This document shows, in pieces, positions 36,212 through 49,086 of a stretch of DNA of 64,000 nt (the stretch's first letter is position 1; every line of letters begins with the position of its first letter). Source of the stretch: Coffea arabica (taxonomy: Eukaryota; Streptophyta; Magnoliopsida; Gentianales; Rubiaceae); assembly GCF_036785885.1 (NCBI RefSeq), contig NC_092326.1:39890287-39954286 (forward strand), written 5' to 3'. Below the pieces are notes generated by a model that was not told where the DNA came from, made no database searches, and worked only from the letters and a program-made list of their open reading frames with translations. Position numbers and translations under genes: made by a program.

Positions 36212-37238
36212 TTCACACAGGAAGGTTGAGGAAGATGCAATGAGAAAAAAAAAAAAAAAATGTCCAAATTGGGACGATTTTTCTAATCGAATTTTAGGCG
36301 TCTTTGAAATTCCAACTCTCTTTTTAACCGAGCAGATATGTAAAGTAATGTATAAACCCACCGTGGAAATAACTCGTAAATTAAAACAAAACCAAAAAAG
36401 CGTTCATTGCATTTATTTCTGGGGGGGTTTGGCCAATAATTGCTAAAAAGTTTGAGGATAAAAGTGGATAACACAAATGTTATTGGAATAAATTAAAATG
36501 CCACTGGTTGGGTCATGACTCATGGGTGTAAACACTGACCCGCTTAGATGTTTTTTAGTATTTTTTAGCTTTCAAAGAGCAGAGTTCAAACTTGAGTTAA
36601 AGTAAGTACTCACACCCTTCCTTCGAGTTCAAACTCAAGACTCGAGCGAGCCCAACAGCACTTCTAGTTTGGGCGAAAGATGTAGGCAAGTCATTACTAC
36701 TAGCAACATAATAGTGCTCAACGTTGTAGGCTTGTAGCGGAGCTGTCATATGCTGCAGCTCTCACCCATCTGCTTCTAGTTCTAGTGATTCTTACTATTG
36801 TTCTTCTCGTTTGTACAGCATAGTAGCAATAAAGGTGTACATTTAAAACTCATCCACCCATCATCCTTCTTTCTGTATTTGGTGTAGCTTCTCAGAATCA
36901 TTCACAAGCGTCCATGTATTTAACAATTACACGTATGGATTGAGATCACAGAGTCGAATGATGGTGTTTATGAGTGCTTACTCACCTGCAAGATTTTGGC
37001 TTTTTTGCAACTAAGAAGGCCAAAAGGCTTGTGGCTTGGAATTTGATGCGTTCATGCAATTACACCACTACGACACATACATAGGGATCAAAGTGACGCT
37101 AATCAACCAGTACAGACATGAACATCATCGAAAACCCAAAAATGCTACACATCAAACTAAATGACAGAAGGACCGATCATTTATGCAGGCCAAAAGAGAA
37201 CGGGAATGAAGCAGAAGCAGAAGCAGTACGTGAGTGAT
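36212..37238. other. PYRR promoter region
   Basis: An A16 run on the plus strand (T-rich on the coding strand) lies within 60 bases upstream of the PYRR start and probably falls in its 5' UTR. The rest should hold the PYRR promoter and the 3' UTR of the SUMO-like gene. No other exon is seen. Confidence 0.5.
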
Positions 37239-37577
37239 TTACAGCGAGATGACACCACCACCGGACATATCAGACCAGACGTCGATGATATCCCCATCCT
37301 CAAGGCCTATCCCCTCTGGTGTGTCCCAATCCTGAACCCTTCTCCCCTCGAAACTGAACCTTAGAGCAGCGGCCTCCAGCCGGAGATGATCGCAATAAAC
37401 AAGCATCATCCGACCTAGACGAACATCCCGTTTGATTTTCATAACAATGTCATTTGTGTGCTCCTTCTGCACCCTAATTGTTACATGACGACGTCGGTGT
37501 TTCTCCTCCTCCTTGGCTTCTGTGTCCTGTGTGACGCTTCCTTGTGCTAGCTTTTCACCCTGCATTTTCATCGCCAC
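37239..37577 (-). CDS. Divergent SUMO-like ubiquitin-fold protein, intronless
   Basis: A 112-residue protein with a charged N-terminal extension (about residues 1-30) and one ubiquitin-like domain (about 31-105). SUMO features visible: VTIRV.K at the first strand, a MKIKRD..LG..M..YCD helix, F.FEGRRV, and the EDGDIIDV turn. The end reads SDMSGGGVISL: a di-glycine followed by a short tail, as in unprocessed SUMO precursors, so cleavage by a ULP protease and conjugation to lysines is possible. The usual QTGG end and the LHVQ-type strand are altered, so it is a non-canonical SUMO. The single exon differs from standard plant SUMO genes, which have introns, and suggests an old retrocopy or a specialised SUMO-like branch. 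The start could be M1, M3 or M5; I chose the first. Confidence 0.8.
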   Translation of the reverse strand: MAMKMQGEKLAQGSVTQDTEAKEEEKHRRRHVTIRVQKEHTNDIVMKIKRDVRLGRMMLVYCDHLRLEAAALRFSFEGRRVQDWDTPEGIGLEDGDIIDVWSDMSGGGVISL

Positions 37578-38752
37578 CCACCACTACCGACTAATTATGG
37601 GTGTTGGGATTCTTCTGCTATATGTCTTTCTAGTGCTAAACTGATGCTAAAAAGACTTGTGGTCTTAGTTATGATGATAGTAATAGTAGTATATGATGAA
37701 GGGGTAAGGACTTGAGGACCGGAACGGAAGGTCTGTTCACATATCCCAATGCTTGATTTCCAGCACTCCATTAATGCCATCTATTATTATTAATGGTTCA
37801 ACTGACTTTTCGATATGACAGTGGATAGGTTAGTGCACCTGAATTCTGGGCATTGGACTGGACACTTCTTTTTTCTTCAATGGGGAATTGTGCAGCACGG
37901 CATGACTGTAGAAATTCAGAGCAGCACGGCAACTGATATCAGAGTAAATCTCAGTGCTCTAGTTTTGAGGGCGTCATGGCCTGACCAAAACAGCACATGC
38001 ACGGACCTAAGGGCGCGCACCATACTATTGTCACCGTCGTGGTTTATTTGTTGTTCTTCAACAAAGAACAAAATCTGAAACATAAAGTAAATATGTGCAA
38101 ACTATTTGTCGTGGACTGTGATCGTGTTCACGACATAATTGTGCCATGGATGCCCAATACAATCTTGTCACTCTTACAATGACCGGTACTGTAATTGCTT
38201 ATGAATATCCTGACCATGGTCACCCAACATTTGCTATTCAAGACCTAAACATTCTCCAGCCACAGGAACGCCATGAACTATCTTATTGGGCTCTTAACGG
38301 AAATTAGCACAACAAACCTGATAGCAGATGAAATGATAATAGCACAATCCAAAATCTTAAAACTTCTTATTAAGATTTTATCTCGAAACAACTCTTCTCC
38401 CTAAGAAAACGAGCTGCAAATATAGCAAGAACCTAGTCGAAAAGCAAAATTTATTGGGACACAGATCAATTACCAGGATATAATAATTAAGTTAACTAAA
38501 AAAAAAAAGAAAAGAAAAAGCAAACTTGCATAAGATTGTCTAAAGGTATAAAGCAAGAGTATTTATTTGTTAACAATCAGGAAAAACAAGAATATAAATG
38601 ACATTAGGGACGTTCAATATCCTTTATAGAAATAGTAAGCCACGAGTCAACATTCGAGACAACAGTGAGTTCTCAGGGCCAGGTTCAATTCCATCACCGG
38701 AGTTTTATTCCTCTTCATTGCCCAACTCAACAGATGAACTGTCTCCACAAAC
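37578..38752. other. Promoter of the SUMO-like gene and 3' side of the eIF5-mimic gene
   Basis: No coding exon is supported. The segment 38,560-38,752 is likely the 3' UTR of the minus-strand W2-domain gene. Open frames near 37,815-38,182 show no family resemblance. Confidence 0.5.
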
Positions 38753-41700
38753 TCACTCCTCTTCTTCCGCCTCCTCCAGCCATTTCACAAATGGCTCCAA
38801 TGCCTTGACAAAGGTTTGCCTGCATTCAAGAGCAAAAATTAGCTCCAACAACTTTGACCTGAAAAATCAAATGATCAAAAGTAGCGATCTCACAAATTTT
38901 CCCTAGTCTACCCCAGCATTCGGTAGTGAAAATGCAGAAGTTACTAGTTAGATCATGCATCCAAAGTGTTCATAGATAAGTAAACGGACAATTTCTAAGA
39001 AACACTAAACTATACATTTCACAACTCATGTTATTATTGATTTTCCAAAAAACAATGAAAAAATCAAAGCTCATTCAGAAAAGATAGGAACCAGTTAGTA
39101 ACAAGGATGTCAGATAAATTGTTTAATCCCAGAAGATGAATAATAAACTGGATAGGCTGTAAGAGCTGATACTTTCCCTTTGGGACACCGCTACCACCAC
39201 ACTACACCCGCCAAAAGAATAATAACAATATGCTAAAACAACAAACCTGTTCAGATTGCTTGTTAAATATTTATGCTCAATAACTTCTAAAGCTCATCAC
39301 AGTTTCAGGCACATTTTGCAGTACATCAAATATGTCGAATAGTGCCTCTGTCAAACTATAGCATGTTTACAAATAAATATATTTGTACCACCTGTGGAAA
39401 GCACGAGGTAACTACACCCTATGAGCAGTAAGCTGGGAAGATAAAACAAATTAAGGCAAATAGGTGAGAGGTCAAAGGCAGACGGTAACTGATTTCCATA
39501 CTAATAATGAAGCGGAAATTACAGTTCTGAAGAGGTTTCCATCTAGAATGTGCATCTCTAGGGGAGAAAAGAAAAAGAAGATAATCAAAGTGTAAAATGA
39601 CAAATATTAAGCTCTTTGATGGACTAAAGGTGACATTCCCCTGGAGGATTCTAGAAAATAGAAAAATAACAGGAGAAATTTACATGATATCTGCCTAAAA
39701 ACAGTATCAAATGCCAATTAAATATAATACCTGCCCTTAGGATTGGTTCCCTTTCGGCACCAGTGAAGAATGGTATCTTCAGCTAGAACATCCTCGTCAT
39801 AAAGGGACTTCACAATTTCAGGGAATAGTTTCATCAGTTTTGTATCCTCATAGCACTGGACTTGGATTTTGTATATAAGTTCCAGCTCCAGCTTTCCACT
39901 AGTGCAGAAGGTATTCAATAACTTTGCCCATGTTTTGACCTAAACATAGAAAAACATTCAAAAAATATATTCAGAAACTATTATGTAAACATTACAGCCA
40001 GTGCAAACAGTAGCGAAGCTTTTCCTTCTCTTTAAAACATGAAGAGCAGGGTAAATCAGGAACAGAATCACCATGCAAAACTCCATAAGTCAAAATAGTT
40101 CAAAACTCTATCTGTGATTTAGCAAGTTGTAGCTAAATACATACAATGCTTATGCAGGGTCCCCATACATAAATCAAACGTCATACCTGACGAAGAGCTG
40201 AATTTGCATTCTGCTGTTGGTTCTTGCCTGACCACTGAACAGCATCCATCAGAACATCCCACAGAATCCGAACAACCTCAATGTCAGGAAATTTAGCATC
40301 TTTTACATGTTGCTTCACTGTTTCTATGACTTCAGATATGTCTGCTTCTTCTGCTATCTGGCTTGTTAGAGCAGATTTCATTTCCTTCAGCTTCACCTCA
40401 AATATCTTCTTGTCATTGTACTCAACCAACGGCAGAAGCCCCTCTTTGCTGAAACATTCATTTAATTCAGTACAGTTGACTAAACTCTGGAAACAGACGA
40501 TAATAAAGAATTACAATGTTTAGGACTTACTATCAACTAAATAAGACCTAGAGACAAATTGAGTTTCAGATCACCACCAATGAATAAAACAATAGAAATA
40601 TAACTACTATTAGCAACATGTACATAGAACCAGACAATATAATGATTGAAAATTGCCCCTTAATGCATATACATGCACATTCAAGTAAAATTGATGCATA
40701 CTGTTGAGAATTGAGAGACGTGTTTATTAAGTGACTGTTTTTCCAAGTAGATGAGAAAAAGGAAGGGAACTAGGCAACAGGCATTAAGAAAAGAGAATCA
40801 ACATTATATCACAAAACCAAAAAAAAATGTGTGTGTGTGTGTGCGAGAGAGAGAGAGAGAGAGGGCACATTTGGGAAGGGGAAAGAGTAAAAACCAAAGC
40901 AGGCCTACGCTTTTTGCCTGCTTAAACATCATCATTCTTACATATGGGTTCTTGTATTATTTTTGGAACTTCGAAGATAAGCAATATAATCCTATTCAAC
41001 TCGCCAAAGCTAACCAACAAAAAATAAAAATAAAAAAACTACCTAAGTCTTTCCTCCATTTCTTTGGAGGGAAGAAAAATATCATGTTTGATGTGGATTG
41101 CGTATTACTACTAATTTACTTTCTTTTCTTGCTTGGCTGAATTCCAAACAATCTTGCTTATAAACTTTTCAATGCCCTCATTTCATTCCTCTCAGACCAG
41201 TTAACAAATTAATTAGAAAGGAGGCCCAACTTAAAGCATAGGAAAGTTCAAAGCAAAAAGTGACAAAACTTAATATATGGAAAGAAATGAAACATGACAG
41301 AGTTCAAGAAGCACAGATGGCAGTGACAACAATAAAGATATTACTTGAAACTAAAGACCAAAATTCTCTTCAAAGAAGAAAAGAGAGAAGAAATTGACGT
41401 CAACACACACACACACACATATCATGGTCATCACAAATACATACTGCTCTCATCTTAAATAGTGATCGTAAGAAGAGTTGACGGCGTCTCTCAATTTCTC
41501 TATACTCCCCCTGTATACTGAAGGATATAATAAAAAAAAACACTAAGACAGCTTTTGCTATCTGTCAGTTACTTCTTTCAGAAACTTCTTTCTTCCCAAG
41601 AATAATGTACTGAGTAAGAACTTTTTTCTACATTAGTAAACCATACACAACCACACAAACACTAAAAAGTAAAACAAGCAGCTTAAACCTTTCTCAGAAA

Positions 41701-44700
41701 ATCTACGGAGTAACTCTTCATTTGTTCATAGGACACAGTACAAACATGGCATTTGCTTAAGGCCAAATATTTTCTTGACGTTATCAAATTACTCGAACAG
41801 AGTATATCCAATGGTAAGAAAAGACGGTTTATCTTCATGACTTAACACAATGGCACTTGCATATCCAATAACAGCTAGGTCACATAAAAAGGATGGTAGA
41901 ATCATACGATTCAAATTCCATAATACTGTAAACATGAAACCGCTCTGTAAGCAATCTCAAAATAGAACGAACAAAAAGACAAAAGCCAATCAATTCAGAT
42001 CTTTTCTATCACGAATTTTTACAGGAGCACCTAAAATATTTAAATTTGATCTTACAAAAGCAAAAAGGAAAACTGAACTGCCACTGAAGGCCATTCCAAA
42101 TTTAAAAAGGGAAAGAGAAAACTTACGTGAAATGCTCTGAGAAAGCTTCAGGAGTTCTCTTTGCAGGGGGGAAGAACTCAAGAAGATTTTCCTCCATCTT
42201 ACCCCGCTTCAAGATTGAAATTAAATCATCAAGGCTGTTATCAATCAGATATTCCTTAAAGAAGTCTGTGATAAATGACAGAACTAGCCCTTTGCCAACA
42301 AGGTTATCCTTAAGTAGGGGTTGGAACACAGTCTCAGGTGGGAGACCTGACAACTTCTGTGAAAAAGCAAGAGCAGTGAAAATAGCAAGCTTCTTCCTTT
42401 CATTTTCCTCGAAAAGCTCCAACGATTGCAAAAATCTTCGCATAACATTTTCAAGGTTTTTTATAAGGAAAGGTTTCCTTCGCAATATCTTCTGTATGTA
42501 TACTACAGATGGTAAAATGACATCACGCTTAGGCTCACACTCAATTATAGAGTAAGGATGGCGGTCCCCCTCATCAGGTTTAGTCGTTCCAGGTTGTGTA
42601 CGGCCCCCTGTGAAGACGACCTGAAAATTTACAAGGAGTAAGATCAAAGAGCACAGCAGCCTCAAAGTCCTCAGACAATATAAAATGGTAAGTAATCCTC
42701 ATCAGGTGCCATTGGAAGATTTGTTTTTACCAACCCTCTTTCCATTCCAGCACTACTTCCCAAAGAGAAATGGAGAAAGAAGTAACCCAAGAGAGAAAAA
42801 GAAGAGCTTGCCTATGTAAACCCCCGCAAGTACTTTAATATCCACACACTTTGAACTACCAAAGAACAAGATCTTCAGACAACCTTTTTACTGCTCAAGT
42901 TAAAAGGAACCAACCAGAAAAGCACTTAAAAAAATGGTCTTCACATACTCATACAGCACCACTATCAAAATTTAGGATGCCCCAAAATTTGTGCTAGGTG
43001 AACATATCTAGCAACTGGATGCATCCATTGGCATTAAATAGGCAATCCACAAAAAGGAAAGCCAACTACACTTGTGGAGCATATAATTGACATCTCAGAG
43101 TCTGAAAACAGTCATGTTTCCAGTGGGTAGAGTACAAAATGATAATAATACAATTAAATGATGATAGGAGCTTCATTCGTTTTTCTTCAAGCACAATGGT
43201 AAACAAGACTCATTCACAATGCTAACAACATCACCATCCAATTAAAGCACAAGAAAGTCTCAATTATCCTTAGCTGTACAATCTCATTTAAAAAAGTTCA
43301 TGGCTAGCAGGAACAGTTCTTTCCACTCAAAATTCATAAATTTTATCAAACCTTACAGACATTCTTGTTTACTTCCCACTGACAATGTTTGCAGTCATAG
43401 TGAGATGGAAATTGAAATATTAAAAACTAATGGCAATACACGCATCAAGTATATAAAGAGCTTTACAAAAATCCTGAGATACTTGCCTCAAAAAAGGTGT
43501 CACCGTATCTTGAGAAGTTAAGGTCTGAGGACTCAATGCTCTTAGCAATAAGTTCCTGCATGAAGTGTAAAATTTATTATGGAACCTCTTTGACCCCTTC
43601 ACCAGCCAAACATGCGTACAAACTTGTAAGAATGCACAACCAGGTAGAATATAAACAAAGAAAAACAGAAGAAAAAGGGAGAAAATGAAGTTAGTATGGA
43701 TCAAAAAAATATTTACCAGATCACCAGCATTATCCAGATAAATCTGGACCACTGCATCCGCAAATGCTGCAGGGTCCAGCGGTGCCGCAATATTCCGTTT
43801 GCGGGTCTTAATCCGCGTGCCACTGTACGGCAGACCAAATTGTCAACTAATTCTAAACAGGGTAAGTGTTTAAAACAAACACAACAGGCCATAATATTCA
43901 GGATTAACACATTTTATTTGTACTACCTATGTATATAATCATATTAATTGCCAAACAAATATACAACTGCAAAAGAAAATCAGGTCAATTAAGCAACTAA
44001 GCTTCTGATTTAGTTGACAACATATAAGAGAGAACAAATCACGATAGTTCTGATTGAGTTGTCCACAGGATAAATGAAAAATAGTTGATGGGGGTAACCT
44101 CAGTCTTGACAGGCTAAAATCAACAACCTGACAGAGCAATTTTTACATGCATGAAAGAAAACTTATAGCATCACACTCTCTATGGAGCATGACCCATCAC
44201 TTTGGCAATGATGCAACAACATATAGAACCCAAAAGTGCAAATAAAACAAGAAAAGACCATAAATTTCAGAACCAAAATAGCATCATCTTGATGAAACAA
44301 AACCATAGGCGTTTTGAAGTCTAAAGAAACTGCAGAAAACCAGCAAAGCAGTGTGTAACTGTTGTGTTTTAAGGATAAATTCCCAGTTGGAACATGTCTT
44401 TGGTTCTTTCATTCTTCCTTCCTTTTTTGTGTTCTTTTCGGGCTAAAGTCACATATTCTGCTGTCAATTACTAGCTCTCTTGCATTTAAAACTGCAGAAC
44501 TCAGTTCTCCAAACTCTTAAAATTAATATCCACGAAACCAATAACTATCCACCAGAATATTCCAATTTGACGTCAAATCATAATAAAACATAATCAATAG
44601 CTAGTACTAGCAAATGAACATCCTATTTACAGATTTATGCATGAAAACCTAAAAATTAAAGGAAACTTACCCAAGAGTGGGTCTCTCCTTCGAGCTGCAA

Positions 44701-45108
44701 AATCACACCAGATCAATAAGTTCAATACTCCATCGTGATTCGTGAACAAAATTTTTAAACAATAAAATCAGCTATCTTCTAGATCTATATATATATATAA
44801 CTTAACCATAAAACGTCTTCTCAGCTAAATCTACAGCAAGAAATCATAGGGGAAAAAAAACAAAGGCTAGCTTTTGTTAAATCAATTCCAATCTTTTCCT
44901 GCTTTGGAAGACGATTAGTCACCTAACACATCAGAATGAACGAATCATTCGATCTTGAAAGAACGATTAACACCGAATGTTCAATTGACATTTTTAGAAA
45001 AAACAAAAAGCAGATTTTCCATTTCAGCAATTTCTTAAAGAGTAAAATCAGATCTATCTGCAAATATCTCATCAAAGCTAACTCAAAATCAATTCATTAT
45101 TACCTCAT
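38753..45108 (-). CDS. eIF5-mimic protein (BZW-like, W2 domain)
   Basis: Plant homologue of BZW/5MP proteins, which bind eIF2 and eIF3 through a C-terminal W2 domain and tune start-codon choice. Minus-strand coding exons: 45104-45108, 44671-44694, 43717-43822, 43487-43555, 42127-42620, 40187-40448, 39731-39939, 38753-38819; 411 residues, in line with the family. The first coding exon gives only ATGAG; joined to exon 2 it yields MSSKERPTLGG, matching the conserved N-terminus. An all-helical MIF4G-like part (about 10-230) includes IAAPLDPAAFADAVVQIYLD and LAFSQKLSGLPPETVFQPLL; the W2 domain (about 250-400) ends in the aromatic/acidic box ALEPFVKWLEEAEEEE. Intron 4 starts with GC (AG|GCAAGT at 43,486). 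Intron 5 carries a GT/GA microsatellite. The 5' UTR reaches to about 45,240. Confidence 0.93.
40828..40863. repeat. GT/GA compound microsatellite in an intron of the W2-domain gene
   Basis: About eight GT units followed, after GCGA, by about ten GA units. Confidence 0.9.
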
Positions 45109-48100
45109 AAACCAAGATGTCGAAAAATCGAGGAATTGGAGTCTTATGAGAGACTCTTTGCTTTGTGCGATGATAGAAACGTAGAGAGAGAAAGGGAAGA
45201 AGAGAGAGAGGGAGAGGGAGCACCAATATGGTTAGTTTTAACGCGCAGGAAATTATTTATAGCCTGAGACTTTCTTACAATTACCCAAAAAGGTCGGGGT
45301 ATTTTATATACTAACTTTCTCCAACTTTTAGCAAGGTTATAGAAATTTCCCTCATTAACTTTTGGTTATTACTTTGACATCCTCTCTCTCTCTCCGTTTT
45401 GTTTTTTTTTTTTTTTCCTTGAAAAAACTTTAACCTCCTTATGAGGTTGGCTATTAGGGCTGTAAATGAGTGTAATGAAACCGAACATCTTAATATTCAA
45501 ATTTGTTTGATTATTTTAACAAGTTTAAAATTTTATTTAAATTTAACTTTTTTTATCTGAAATAAATCGGATTTGAACGAGTTTTTTTATCGAATTTAAA
45601 AGTTATTGAATATAAGACGCTAGTCAAACTCCACTTAATTAGTTGGCAAACCAAAATCAAACGAACTTTTATCAAATCAAACTCGAATCGGGTATCGAAT
45701 AACTCGATTCATCATTCAGTCCTATGTGGTATATCTTATTTTGACCTCTTATATAATGGATAACTTAGGTGATTTAGATTTACAAATTATTTGGTTTTAT
45801 ATGAGACCCTAGCCAGTGGAAGTGGTTTAATGACAAGAAAAAAAAAAGGGATCAGTGATTTGTAAGCCTAATCAAGTCGCTTAAAAAGGCATGATAAACT
45901 ATTCTTGTCTGGTTGCTTACAAATTTGAATCAATAATTAACAGCATGAAATAGTGTATTCAATGATTTACAACCAAAAAATAAAATTCATTGCTTTGCAT
46001 GTCAGTACAATAATCATCTAATCTCGTAAGATATTACTAATAATTAAAACGGTCAATTAATCTCTTTGAGAAAAAAAGGTTACAATTCCAAGATAGAAAG
46101 GTTATACAATTGATAAAAAGATGGGTCACATGCGTTTGGATAGGAGATTATTTGAAATAACTACTATAACACTTTTTGTGATATAATATATGCGAGATAA
46201 AAAAATGATTGGAAAGATAAATAGATGTGTTAAAAATTGTGTTTGTAATACAAGCAAATAAAAAATTTTTTTTTTTCCAAATCATGGTTAACCAAACACA
46301 CTTGTCTAAAATTTTAAAGTTGATTCGTGCAATTATGAATTCTATGAGGGCATTCAACATAATTAATATGTTCCTTTATCCCCCAAAAAAAAATATTTCT
46401 AGTTTCCATGGTCCAATCATTGGTCCTAAAATTACTACAATAGACACCAGGCGAGTAAGGATGAAGCTCCGTCCGTACGTGAGACTCTCACCTCCTCATG
46501 CAAGTGACTCTTGACTAGTTCTTTAACATGCAAGCCTGTTTGCTTTTATAGAAAATTGTTTTATATATATGAAATAAAAAAAGCGGTGGTTGACCAATAC
46601 GTAAACGGCAATCCAAACAACACTTTTGTCATTCCATAATTCTCGAATTTTGGTGACATTTTTTTGTGGAGCTGGGATAGGATTATGGGGGGATAGTTAG
46701 TGGGGGATAGGAAAAGTGAATCTCCGACGGAAGCGGTTGCTTTGCAGAGGCACCCAGGGCCAGGAGCGGCTTACGCGTTCCGCTGCTAATGGGTTCCGCG
46801 TTTGGCATCCACAGTAGCGTCATGCATGTGAGCCACTGAAAAAGTAGTGCAATGTCGTTATCGTCCATTGCTTTTCAATCTTCAAGTCCGGATTGAGTCA
46901 GCAGTCAATTGCCTTTGTCTAAATCTCCGCCGCCCTGCCGGGGGGTAAAATTCCGGGCGAGTTCATCGCATGCACTTGTGACTAGCTTCTTAATTACTAC
47001 TACTACTAGCAAGTAAATAACAAAACTAGTCACTAAATTATTAAAAAAATATTAGTTTGATAAGTAAATTTCTCTCTTGAACCAAAAATTTTTTTTTTGT
47101 AGTTTCAAGAAATATATATTTGTATAATGAAAAAAGAGAAAAAAAAATAAAGATTGCATTGTAAAAGAAAATATTTTCAAACATTTTACAAGGGGTTTAA
47201 GAATATTTACTAATTTAAAATTCAATCAGCAATCCAAAATTTTCAATTACTAATAAACATGTAAAAATTTTCTAAAATTACTTTGGGTTATAGAAATAAT
47301 TTTTACCAGATATGAGCTCCATAGCTAATTCTTTTTTCTTTGACCTCAAAGAATACACTCGAAGTAGGTGCAATAGCAGAAAACAAGTGTGAGGACTTGA
47401 CCAATAGTAGAAAGACAACAAGTGCGAGCAGTCTTTTCCAGTTTTGATGTACAATGAAGGCAAGCAAAGCGGGGTGCGGATCATGAATTGGCTCGTTTTG
47501 CCAAGTTGTCCGACTTTGTTGACTCTTGTGGGATTTTTGCTTGTCTGTTTCCAAGCAATTGCTCCGCCAATTAGTGATTGGAATTTCCCTTTTGCCTATC
47601 GTTAAGCAAGTGGTGTTGGTGGTGGACGGTTTCAACCATCTAGTTGACGAGACTTTCGTTTTTATCAGACAAAAAACAAACAAGAAATGGTGAAATCATC
47701 CCAGATTTTGAGGCTCAGTATTTGCCATTTGATGCACAACCGAAATGATTGACTAGTTCTGCTACCTGGCCTTGTTCATTCTTGGGAGTTGCATAAACCA
47801 GAATCAAGTATGATAATAAAGAGTGTAAAGCCTAATGCCTTCATTCTTGGGAGTCACCAAAACCAATCAATTCCTGTGATTCCGAACATAGACACGCATG
47901 TTGATAGTTAAACGAAAATGAAAGAGGAACGACAACTGTGTAAAAACCACTCTCGCTCTGGCAAGTTGGATGGTAAAATAGAAGAGATTGCGAGCAGGAA
48001 GTCATGAATTCAAAAAGTCGCTACTGTCACCCCATCGCGCCTGCAAGATATTTGAGCTTGAAATGGTTGGAAGGAGCAAGACAAGCAAAGCATTCAACAT

Positions 48101-48215
48101 ATGGATTTTGAAAGAGGTAGTAGACATCTCAGTCAGGCAATTCATCAAACACCTAGTATTATCCTAGGCGGGAAAGCAACACTAGCAGGTTCACAAAAAA
48201 CTTTCTAGTCAAAAG
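45109..48215. other. Intergenic region
   Basis: Near 45,184-45,220 lies a GA-rich tract in the 5' leader or promoter of the W2-domain gene. A probable hAT MITE follows at 45,455-45,724. Around 46,700-46,960 the DNA is markedly more GC-rich than its surroundings without a recognisable gene. The frame at 47,303-47,683 (minus) has a hydrophobic stretch but no family match, and I do not call it. The last about 150 bases are probably the 3' UTR of the small membrane-protein gene. Confidence 0.5.
45455..45724. mobile_element. Probable hAT-type MITE
   Basis: The left end TAGGGCTGTAAATGAGT and the inward-read right end TAGGACTGAATGATGAATCG form imperfect terminal repeats; the subterminal words tcgaat/tcgagt repeat in both directions. 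TAGGGxTGTAAA termini are common in plant hAT MITEs. The flanking 8-mers agree at only about five positions, so the insertion is old or the boundary inexact. Confidence 0.45.
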
Positions 48216-48563
48216 CTACGATTTCTCTTCTCGAATGGCTTCAAAAGCAGGATCAGATGGCTGGTCAGTTATAACAGAGTCGATGATATGTGGGTTTTGT
48301 TGCTGCTGCTCTTGTTCTTGGGATTGGGAGTTGATGAGCTGCTCCATGTCCCTCATCCTAGTCCTAGCAACATTTGTCACCAAAACTGCAACAAAACAAA
48401 GCAAAAACAGGAACCCGTTTTAGCAGCAGAAATGCGGAATTTCATGGAGGGGCAGAAGTGGTGGACAAAGGAGAGACGAGAGACGGTAGCAATCAGTACC
48501 GGCGGCAGTTCCGATGGTCCAGATCCAGAGGATCTTTACTCCGGGACTCTTGTCTCTCCACAT
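48216..48563 (-). CDS. Small single-pass membrane protein, conserved plant type, function unknown
   Basis: Two exons on the minus strand, 48500-48563 and 48216-48385, joined by a 114-base GT-AG intron; 77 residues. The start MWRDKSPGVKIL precedes a hydrophobic segment (about residues 9-26, WIWTIGTAAVLVTNV), then an RTRMRDME basic-acidic patch, a Gln-rich run (about 44-52) and an acidic end with DPAFEAIREE. A short positive N-terminus followed by one membrane span suggests a small organelle or ER membrane anchor. I recall similar short plant proteins but no assigned function. The intron splits a Val codon exactly, which supports the join. Confidence 0.7.
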
Positions 48564-48893
48564 CTCTCTCTTTCTCGATTTACGGTTTAGACTTTGCTAG
48601 CTTCAATTGCAGTTTAACAAGTCGTACCTCTTTGATTGGTATTCGGCGCCCTTTTCAATCCAATTTGTTGGGCCTGCGAGGGTATCAGTCCAAACTCCAA
48701 ACAAGACAAGATTGGTGAAGGAAGCAAAACAATTGTGAATATCTAAATGGGCTTAGGCCTCGTTTATGATCGGTTAAAAAAAAGGTCTTCCTTTTTCTCC
48801 ATTTTAATTTCTTGGAGTATGAAAAGTTTGAATCTAATAACTCCATTAACATGGTTCGACACAAGAACAATGTTCAATTGAATAATTGAGTAT

Positions 48894-48902
48894 TATCATG
48901 TT
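48894..48902. repeat. Left 9-bp target-site duplication of the Pack-MULE
   Basis: TATCATGTT directly precedes the element, and the same nine bases follow it at 50,111-50,119. A perfect 9-bp duplication is the mark of Mutator-superfamily insertion. Confidence 0.92.
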
Positions 48903-49086
48903 GGGCAAAAAACCTCAGCGGCCATTAAACTATTGTCAAGATCATATTTTGGCCATCGAACTATTTTTTGTCAATAATTGGTCACTAAACAACTTAATCA
49001 GTAGATTCGTGGCCATTTCGTCGGTAATGACTCTTAATTTCTGAAATTAGTATGACATGTGGCAAAGCACAGGGGCAAATTTGTCC
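48903..49086. repeat. Left terminal inverted repeat of the Pack-MULE
   Basis: 184 bases, about 94 percent identical by eye to the right arm. It contains an ATG (49,052) that opens a frame running straight into the captured laccase sequence. Confidence 0.92.

Noticed and set aside
36212-36361. In-frame Met upstream of the PYRR start
   Set aside because: The extension crosses a poly-Phe stretch from an A-run and lacks conservation; MALSFSFGG fits a transit peptide start.
46683-46960. GC-rich patch that might be a gene or CpG-rich promoter
   Set aside because: No extended frame with family similarity; kept only as a note in the intergenic entry.
47303-47683. A 126-codon minus-strand frame with a hydrophobic stretch
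   Set aside because: No recognisable domain, and codon content looks like chance in AT-moderate DNA.
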